Shown in pieces: positions 14,511-19,321 of a stretch of 20,554 nucleotides of DNA. Location of the stretch: positions 1 to 20,554 of IMG/VR virus record IMGVR_UViG_3300030519_000042; one strand, written 5' to 3'. Position 1 is the stretch's first letter; every line of letters starts with the position of its first letter. The translations under genes were made by a program, and so were the position numbers. A model generated the notes under the pieces. It was given only the letters and a program-made list of their open reading frames with translations, had not been told where the DNA came from and ran no database searches. The stretch is from a virus.

Positions 14511-16412
14511 ATGAAGAATTTCCTAGCGGCGTTGGCATTATGGGTCATTGCCTCTGCTGCTTTGGCCGGGCCGCCTCCAATTCCGCCGTCCGCTCCTTCG
14601 CCCGCAAATCCTACGCAGTTTTTTGCGCCTTCAATCGCCATGGTCGGCGACAGCTTCACTGACTATGTAGTCCCGGCAGAGCAAACTTCGCTCCCACTCA
14701 CATCGACCACGGCTGGCAATACGTCGATTGTTATGACAAATTCGCCGGATACAGGACGCGTCGCCCCCGGCGATATCATCGAGCTTTGCACGCTCAACTG
14801 TGCGACGAGCGAATATGTGACCGTCGCAAACAGCTGGGGCGGCCCAGGCAACACCACGATACCGATCACCGGAACGGTCGCCAATACGGGCGAGACCTAT
14901 TTCAGTGTCTATTCGGCAAGGATGCCCTTTGTGGGCCTCCTGACAGCGTCACAGTCTTATGGGGCTTATTCATGGGGAGACTTGGCATTGGCGCGGTTAG
15001 GCCAGCCGCTCGTCTATGCGACCGGTCCGCGAAAGCAAGCCAGCGGTTACCCGTCGCGGTCGACACCCGGCCCCGCCGTCTACGGCGAGAGCGGTGCCAA
15101 TTCCGACCAAGTATTAGGGCTGGCGTCCTACACCGATCTGCTTGGGATCACGACCACTCAGAATTGGTTGACCTATGCGCTTCAAAGCAACGCCAATTAT
15201 GTCCATATCCTGATTGGCGCGAACGACATCACCTCCAATTTTACGGCCGCGCACACCGAGGCCAATATCACTACGATGATCAACGCGGTCATCGCATCAG
15301 GCAAGGTTCCGATCGTTGGCACGATCGCGCCCCGATCTGATCCGTTGACCAGCAATTTGTGCACATCCACCGCGCGAACCGCTGCACAATATGCGTTTCA
15401 GGCTCAAGTCAATTCGTGGATTAGGCACCTTCACACGGTCTATCCGAACAAGATTATCGTGGTCGACTATAATCAGGGGCTTGCCGATCCGAAAAGCCCG
15501 ATTAATTGGGCCAGCTCGGGAACGCCAGGCAACGCTTCGGTAGGCGGCAATTATAACATCCCTGTCGGGGTTTCTTACAGCCGGGACTGCGTCCACCCGA
15601 CCACATGGGATGGCGCTTGGATGATGGCGTCAAAGCTGGACGACGCCCTTCAGTCGGCTGGAATATCTGGAACTCTGCAAAAGACGAGCGGTGAAATTCT
15701 CAACATGTCAGGGACATTACCGCCCGCGGCGACGGCGAACTCCGCGCTGAACGCCGATCTAAACTACTCAGCGACCTTTGGGTCAAACCCGCGCGGCAAT
15801 TTCATCACCAATGGCGGCATGTCCAATGCGTCGGCGTCATGCACGCCATCTGGGGGGAGCGCCGGCCAGTGTCCCGATAGCTGGTCGGTCGGCGTCATCA
15901 GAACCCCTGCGAGCGGCTCGATAACTTGGAGCGTAGTCGCGAAGGGCAATACGCCCGGCGATCCGTTTGACAGGGGTTATTGGGCTCAGGTCAACATCGC
16001 CCAAGGCACAGGCACCGATTGGGGCGAGGTTGATTACACGCAATTTGATGTTGCGTCCCTAGCCAGCCAAACTCCGTCAGCCAACACATGGCAAGTCGGG
16101 GACCTAATCACGGCTCAGGCGACAATTAAAATTATCGACGGCTGTTACGCACCGAACCAAAAGTATGCTTCGTTTGGCAACCTGCAAATCCAGTTCAAGA
16201 ATGCGGGGTCGGTTGTAATCAGCCAGCCTTACAACAATTATACGTGGGCCCCCGATAGCCCAACCGATCCCTCCAGTTGCCCCTCTTATGTTGTTCTAAA
16301 GATGCTGCCTGTAGCAATTCCGGCCAACACGAAAAACATCCTACTTAGGGTCTATTTGCAAGGTGTTGGGACCTTCCAGGTTGGCAATGTTGAAGTAAGG
16401 AAGGTGTTCTGA
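14511..16412 (+). CDS. Secreted SGNH/GDSL esterase with C-terminal beta domain
   Basis: 633 residues from ATG 14511 (a GTG one codon earlier abuts the upstream stop). Signal peptide MKNFLAALALWVIASAALA, cut after A19, then a Pro-rich linker. Catalytic domain about 40-390: block I AMVGDSF with nucleophile S48, block III LIGAND (N238), block V D359-C-V-H362 supplying the Asp and His of the triad. These are the S-G-N-H hallmarks, so carbohydrate esterase or deacetylase activity is very likely. Residues about 410-633 are a jelly-roll-like domain (GNFITNGGMSNAS..., ending FQVGNVEVRKVF), typical of sugar binding. Eight cysteines outside the signal peptide. Phage-borne SGNH enzymes can deacetylate O-antigen or capsule; the substrate here is inferred, not seen. 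Stop overlaps the next start (TGATG). Confidence 0.87.
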   Translation: MKNFLAALALWVIASAALAGPPPIPPSAPSPANPTQFFAPSIAMVGDSFTDYVVPAEQTSLPLTSTTAGNTSIVMTNSPDTGRVAPGDIIELCTLNCATSEYVTVANSWGGPGNTTIPITGTVANTGETYFSVYSARMPFVGLLTASQSYGAYSWGDLALARLGQPLVYATGPRKQASGYPSRSTPGPAVYGESGANSDQVLGLASYTDLLGITTTQNWLTYALQSNANYVHILIGANDITSNFTAAHTEANITTMINAVIASGKVPIVGTIAPRSDPLTSNLCTSTARTAAQYAFQAQVNSWIRHLHTVYPNKIIVVDYNQGLADPKSPINWASSGTPGNASVGGNYNIPVGVSYSRDCVHPTTWDGAWMMASKLDDALQSAGISGTLQKTSGEILNMSGTLPPAATANSALNADLNYSATFGSNPRGNFITNGGMSNASASCTPSGGSAGQCPDSWSVGVIRTPASGSITWSVVAKGNTPGDPFDRGYWAQVNIAQGTGTDWGEVDYTQFDVASLASQTPSANTWQVGDLITAQATIKIIDGCYAPNQKYASFGNLQIQFKNAGSVVISQPYNNYTWAPDSPTDPSSCPSYVVLKMLPVAIPANTKNILLRVYLQGVGTFQVGNVEVRKVF

Positions 16413-16780
16413 TGCGCCGTCGTCTCACTCTAATTGGGGCGATGGCCCTTTTCGCAGCGGCACCCTGCTGCGCTGATACCATCCAGGTGAGCCCATCCGT
16501 CGGGCAATATGGGACGCCCGTCGTTTCGTCATGCGGGACAAGCCCATCGCTCGCAACGGGATCGAACGATCAGCGCGGCGTTGTGACTGTAGGGACTGGT
16601 GCGATAACCTCGTGCATAATTACTTTCACAATACCAAAGGGTAGCACGCCTTATTGCGAGATCGCCCCCGCCAATGCGACAGCCGTTGGGCTCGGTTACT
16701 GCACAGTTTCTACCACGGCCATTACTATAACGGGCGTAAGCCTGACCGGAGCGGCGTTTACCTATGTGGTGATCCAATGA
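16412..16780 (+). CDS. Secreted free-standing fibre-tip-like domain
   Basis: 122 residues, start overlapping the esterase stop (TGATG). Signal peptide MRRRLTLIGAMALFAAAPCCA, cut probably after A21; the PCCA does not fit a lipobox. Mature part is one beta domain: VVSSCGTSPSLATGSNDQRGVVTVGTGAITSC, IITF, PYCEIAP, YCTVSTTAITITG, AFTYVVIQ. This 'SCGTSP...G.VTVGTG....C.ITF....P.C' layout occurs at the C-termini of many fibre and beta-helix proteins from alphaproteobacterial prophages (recalled, not searched). It also lines up with the last ~100 residues of the tailspike (SCATSG...AGTLTIGAGC...IIMTF...NGYACFM). Four cysteines in the mature protein, probably two disulfides. Best guess: a soluble receptor-binding module or chaperone-like tip. 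Confidence 0.7.
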   Translation: MRRRLTLIGAMALFAAAPCCADTIQVSPSVGQYGTPVVSSCGTSPSLATGSNDQRGVVTVGTGAITSCIITFTIPKGSTPYCEIAPANATAVGLGYCTVSTTAITITGVSLTGAAFTYVVIQ

Positions 16781-16830
16781 TTGAGGCCCTTTTTCCCGTA
16801 AATCTCATCCGCCGTAGCCCGTTCGGATGA
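16777..16830 (+). other. 17-codon ORF linking two genes by ATGA overlaps
   Basis: ATG 16777 overlaps the upstream stop (ATGA) and encodes MIEALFPVNLIRRSPFG; its TGA (16828-16830) overlaps the ATG of the next small frame (16827), again as ATGA. It could be a coupling micro-ORF, or the 5' piece of a glycine-rich fibre-tip gene broken by a one-base frameshift. Confidence 0.3.
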
Positions 16831-17006
16831 TCGGCGACACTCTAAACCGATCAGTCGTCCTCGGTGGGGCCTATGCGTTCGCGGCTGGCGCCGGCGGCGC
16901 GGGCATTCAGGGTGGCGGCGGCGGTGGTGGTTCGGCGGTCAACGGCGGCACGGCGGGCGCTGGTGGCAATGGCGGCAACGGCTTCGTCTGTCTGTTTGTG
17001 CAATAA
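16827..17006 (+). CDS. Short glycine-rich fibre-tip protein or remnant
   Basis: 59 residues, MIGDTLNRSVVLGGAYAF then a stretch of about 35 residues dominated by Gly/Ala/Asn (GGGGGGGSAVNGG, GAGGNGGNGF) ending FVCLFVQ. A glycine-rich run closed by a short hydrophobic strand is the usual C-terminal end of phage fibre tips that pack as polyglycine helices. No good ribosome site precedes the ATG, but the ATGA overlap with the preceding 17-codon frame could re-initiate ribosomes. Either a real mini-tip gene or the 3' remnant of a longer fibre. Its stop lies five bases before the holin ribosome site. Confidence 0.4.
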   Translation: MIGDTLNRSVVLGGAYAFAAGAGGAGIQGGGGGGGSAVNGGTAGAGGNGGNGFVCLFVQ

Positions 17007-17024
17007 AAACAGAGGAGATTGATC

Positions 17025-17333
17025 ATGACAGACACAGAACCCCTCACCCCGTCGCCGATCATCGTTAACGCCAATCCGGCCCAGGATCAGCTGGAGGCTG
17101 GCGTTCGACAATTCTTGTCCGTTATCGGCTTGTTTTTACCGCTGGTTGGGCTGGCGAAATATACCGGGACGCTCAATTGGCTGATCGCCAATGCGACAAT
17201 CGTTTCCGCCTTGCTCTCGGCCGCCATCGGGCTTGGAGCGATCGTCTGGGGCCAATGGAAAACGAGGGTGATTAGCCAAAAGAGCGCGGCTATGGCGACG
17301 ATTTTGCCCGATAGTGTGGCGACTACAAAATGA
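17025..17333 (+). CDS. Putative holin, two membrane helices
   Basis: 102 residues from ATG 17025, with AGAGGAG at 17011-17017, seven bases upstream; the TTG two codons earlier is less likely. Hydrophilic N-terminus (residues 1-28), membrane segment about 30-47 (FLSVIGLFLPLVGLAKYT), short turn, second segment about 55-78 (ATIVSALLSAAIGLGAIVWGQW), and a basic C-terminus (KTRVISQKSAA). The two-helix layout, size and position 4 bases overlapping the lysozyme start (ATGA) fit a class II-type holin that opens the inner membrane for the endolysin. There is no family motif, so the name rests on topology and context. Confidence 0.7.
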   Translation: MTDTEPLTPSPIIVNANPAQDQLEAGVRQFLSVIGLFLPLVGLAKYTGTLNWLIANATIVSALLSAAIGLGAIVWGQWKTRVISQKSAAMATILPDSVATTK

Positions 17334-17755
17334 CGTCATCTTTCCTGATTCCCGACCTAAAACAGGATGAGGGTTGTCGGCTGTCGGCCTACCAAGACAC
17401 GATGGGAATTTGGACCGTGGGATATGGTCACGCCTATGTGCACCCAGGCACAGTGTGGACCCAAGCCCAGGCTGACGCGCAGCTATTGGTTGATGTTCAG
17501 GCAGTCATATCCAGTCTTGATATTCACCTGCCGTGGTGGACCGATCTTGCCGATCTGCGCCATGACGTGCTGGTCAATATGGCGTTCAATATGGGCGTGA
17601 GCAGCCTATGCCAGTTTCACAACACACTGTCGGCGGTGCAGTCTCAGAACTGGAAGGCTGCTCACGATGGAATGCTCGCGTCTCAATGGGCATCTCAGGT
17701 CAAGGGTCGCGCTATCCGACTGGCTAACCAGATGCTGACCGATACGCATGTTTGA
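17330..17755 (+). CDS. Endolysin, T4-type lysozyme (GH24)
   Basis: 141 residues. The catalytic triad of phage lysozymes is plain: E14 in LKQDEGCRLSAY, D23 in YQDTMGIWTVGYGH, and T29 in the same stretch, equal to T4 E11-D20-T26. Further family marks are GYGH, the DVLVNMAFNMG helix, and the C-terminal W..Q..GRAIRLANQMLT. The enzyme cleaves the MurNAc-GlcNAc bond of peptidoglycan. No signal peptide or SAR helix is present, so it needs the upstream holin to reach the periplasm. Start overlaps the holin stop (ATGA); length is the short end of the family. Confidence 0.95.
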   Translation: MTSSFLIPDLKQDEGCRLSAYQDTMGIWTVGYGHAYVHPGTVWTQAQADAQLLVDVQAVISSLDIHLPWWTDLADLRHDVLVNMAFNMGVSSLCQFHNTLSAVQSQNWKAAHDGMLASQWASQVKGRAIRLANQMLTDTHV

Positions 17756-17816
17756 TTTTATACGTCGTATTTTCGGCGTATTTAACCGAAGCCGATCCGG
17801 CCGGACGGCTACACCC

Positions 17817-17823
17817 GAGAGGA
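17817..17823 (+). promoter_or_regulatory. Shine-Dalgarno GAGAGGA for gene at 17832
   Basis: GAGAGGA eight bases before ATG 17832. It favours this start over the in-frame ATG at 17748, which lies inside the lysozyme end and has no ribosome site. Confidence 0.6.
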
Positions 17824-17831
17824 AATATCCC

Positions 17832-18248
17832 ATGTCTTGGCTTTCCAATCCGAGCGGCACTGTCCGCAAAATCTTCGGCACTGCGGCTGAGGACGCTTTG
17901 AACAATTTCGCTGCGTCGGCTGATACGGCCGTGTCGTCCACCGCTCAGGCGGCGCTCACCAGTCTGAATACGCTGGCGACGACTGAGGGCGCGGCCATTG
18001 TCGCGGCCACACCTGCCACGCCGGTTCCTGCGACGGTCGCGCCGACGTTGGTCACCGATTTGCAAACGACGCTGCAAACTGCGGTCGATACGTTCATCAC
18101 CGGCGCCGCCGGGCCACTTGCTCCCGAAGGTGTCGCCGTCGCCAATGACGCCATTGGTTTCCTTGAAGCCCATCTGCCCAGCTTCTTGTCTGGCCTGTTT
18201 GGCGTCGCCAAGGCGAACACCGCATCGGTGAAAGCACCGACTGCCTGA
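17832..18248 (+). CDS. Ala/Thr-rich protein of lysis region, unknown
   Basis: 138 residues from ATG 17832. No family recognised. The composition is strongly Ala/Thr/Val-rich, with few Lys or Arg: helical N-terminus (SGTVRKIFGTAAEDALNNFAASADTAVSS...), a Pro-rich hinge (TPATPVPATVAPTL), a second helix (VTDLQTTLQTAVDTFITGA) and a third (AVANDAIGFLEAHLPSFLSGLFGV) that is partly amphipathic, then a polar tail. An alternative start at ATG 17748 overlaps the lysozyme end by eight bases and adds 28 arginine-rich residues (FDFIRRIFGVFNRSRSGR); it lacks a ribosome site. Followed by a hairpin at 18267-18297. Being between the lysozyme and a membrane-anchored coiled coil suggests a lysis accessory role, but that is only position. 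Confidence 0.6.
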   Translation: MSWLSNPSGTVRKIFGTAAEDALNNFAASADTAVSSTAQAALTSLNTLATTEGAAIVAATPATPVPATVAPTLVTDLQTTLQTAVDTFITGAAGPLAPEGVAVANDAIGFLEAHLPSFLSGLFGVAKANTASVKAPTA

Positions 18249-18266
18249 TCTATAAACTGTGCCTCT

Positions 18267-18297
18267 GAACCGTCCTGGGATTAACTCAGGGCGGTTC
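18267..18297 (+). terminator. Hairpin, possible transcript 3' end
   Basis: GAACCGTCCTGGG (18267-18279) pairs with CTCAGGGCGGTTC (18285-18297) around an ATTAA loop: 13 pairs, of which two are G-U. These two would be C-A mismatches in RNA from the minus strand, so the hairpin is perfect only in plus-strand RNA. It lies 18 bases after the stop at 18248. No U-run follows, so it may be a processing or Rho-linked end, or an attenuator, rather than a strict intrinsic terminator. Confidence 0.45.
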
Positions 18298-18415
18298 ATG
18301 CCCTCTCAGAAATTGCCGATATGTCCTTGATTGCAATTTCATTTACCCGTTTCGCGCTACTAATCCGCACGACGGTTGGCGCGTGACGATGCAACCGATC
18401 ACGCCACATGGCGCT

Positions 18416-18422
18416 AAGGAGG
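18416..18422 (+). promoter_or_regulatory. Shine-Dalgarno AAGGAGG deciding a TTG start
   Basis: Perfect AAGGAGG five bases upstream of TTG 18428, the same layout as the fibre TTG start at 9776. The in-frame GTG 18383 and ATG 18389 have no comparable site, so TTG 18428 is preferred. Confidence 0.55.
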
Positions 18423-18427
18423 CGGGA

Positions 18428-18865
18428 TTGGACGCGAGTTGGGTTTCTGGTCTTTCCTCTGCCGCCGTGCTCGCAGTGACTATCATTACGCAAGCCGTGG
18501 CGTATGGGCGCAACGCCAACAGGATCGCACGATCAGAGACTGACGTGATTGCGCTCAGCGAACGGATCGGGAAGGTTGAGGCGCTCACCGGCGATGTGAA
18601 GGCGCTGGCCGCCAGCGTCGAGCATTTCAGCGAGCGGCTGACGGCTAGCGACAGGCTAACCCAAACCCAGATGAAGGCGATCACGGACGCGACCAATGGC
18701 GGCCATGCGCTGCTCGGCGCCCAGCTCGGCGCCCTGAAGGAATTGACCGACGCCAAGTTGAACAACCTGACTGAGAACGTATCGGCGATTCGTGCTGGAT
18801 TTGACGAAATGCGTTCCTTCACGGTGAACACGCCGAACCCACGGCAAAGACAAACTCGGACTTAA
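18428..18865 (+). CDS. Membrane-anchored coiled-coil protein, spanin-like or second holin
   Basis: 145 residues from TTG 18428 on an AAGGAGG site (15 more N-terminal residues if ATG 18389 is used). One membrane segment near the N-terminus (GLSSAAVLAVTIITQAVAYG), then about 100 residues of charged heptad-rich helix (SETDVIALSERIGKVEALTGDVKALAASVEHFSERL... LKELTDAKLNNLTENVSAIRAGFDEM) and a basic Pro/Gln/Arg tail. The layout, one anchor plus a long coiled coil in a lysis cassette, is that of an i-spanin (Rz-type), though no outer-membrane lipoprotein partner is visible in the window. It could alternatively be a DUF-type phage membrane protein. The gene ends four bases before the convergent minus-strand gene. 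Confidence 0.65.
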   Translation: MDASWVSGLSSAAVLAVTIITQAVAYGRNANRIARSETDVIALSERIGKVEALTGDVKALAASVEHFSERLTASDRLTQTQMKAITDATNGGHALLGAQLGALKELTDAKLNNLTENVSAIRAGFDEMRSFTVNTPNPRQRQTRT

Positions 18866-18869
18866 ATGT

Positions 18870-19088
18870 CTATTGCAGCCCAACCCCTTCCGGCGGTTTT
18901 GCGGCCATCAAATTGGCGTAGGCGTGCAAGCCTGGCACGAGCGCGTTGACTAGCGCTACCGCTTCAATAAAGCCGATCGTGGCTGACATGCCCTCGCCGC
19001 TTTGGCCGTCGATCAGTTCAATGTGCATTGATCCGTTGTCGCAGACCCACATGCGGACGATGGCCGGCCGCCGGATTTCATCGGTCAT
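18870..19088 (-). CDS. Conserved-looking 72-aa phage protein, unknown
   Basis: 72 residues; last gene of a minus-strand operon, its ATG overlapping the stop of the acyl-carrier-like gene by ATGA. N-terminal beta strands (RRPAIVRMWVCDNGSMHIELIDGQSG) followed by a helical segment (ATIGFIEAVALVNALVPGLHAYANLMA). No family recognised. The tight coupling and the convergent end with the lysis gene (four bases apart) argue that it is real. Nothing in the sequence tells a function; co-expression with the carrier-like protein and the methyltransferase is the only clue. Confidence 0.62.
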   Translation of the reverse strand: MTDEIRRPAIVRMWVCDNGSMHIELIDGQSGEGMSATIGFIEAVALVNALVPGLHAYANLMAAKPPEGVGLQ

Positions 19089-19321
19089 GACGCGCGCTTA
19101 TCAATTAGCGCGACGATCGAGGCGACGGTTGTTGATCCGCTAAATTCATCGTCGGACAGCTCGACATCGAAATGATCTTCCACGGCCATCATCACCTCTA
19201 TGCGGCTCAAGTCGTCGGTTTCCAGATCGGCGAACAGGCACGCTTCGGGCGTCACCTTTTCTGGGTCGCATTTGAGGGTGCTGGCGATGATGGATCGGAC
19301 AGTTTCTAGGGTTGAGGTCAT
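19085..19321 (-). CDS. Acyl carrier protein-like, serine replaced by Asp
   Basis: 78 residues, the exact size of bacterial acyl carrier protein, with the helix order of the family: LETVRSIIASTL (helix 1), loop CDPEKVTPEACLFADLE, then helix 2 DDLSRIEVMMAVEDHFDVEL, and helix 4 TVASIVALIDKR. The acidic surface patch (EVMMAVEDHFDVELSDDE) matches the enzyme-docking helix. Family members carry D-S-L at the start of helix 2, with Ser holding 4'-phosphopantetheine; here the codons are GAC GAC TTG, giving D36-D37-L38. Without that Ser it cannot be a normal carrier. Both flanking joins are 4-base overlaps (ATGA). It may bind acyl-carrier partner enzymes as a decoy or act as a structural module. Origin and role unknown. 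Confidence 0.85.
   Translation of the reverse strand: MTSTLETVRSIIASTLKCDPEKVTPEACLFADLETDDLSRIEVMMAVEDHFDVELSDDEFSGSTTVASIVALIDKRAS

Noticed and set aside
16860-17000. GC-rich glycine stretch as a simple repeat or CRISPR-like array
   Set aside because: Codes in one frame for a Gly-rich tip ending FVCLFVQ; no regular repeat-spacer unit.
17724-18299. 191-codon minus-strand frame over the lysis region
   Set aside because: Arg/Gly-rich antisense shadow; the plus-strand gene has a good ribosome site and fits the operon.
18343-18831. 162-codon minus-strand frame opposite the coiled-coil gene
   Set aside because: Ser/Ala-rich antisense of a heptad-repeat gene; the plus-strand product has a membrane anchor and coiled coil and a perfect ribosome site.
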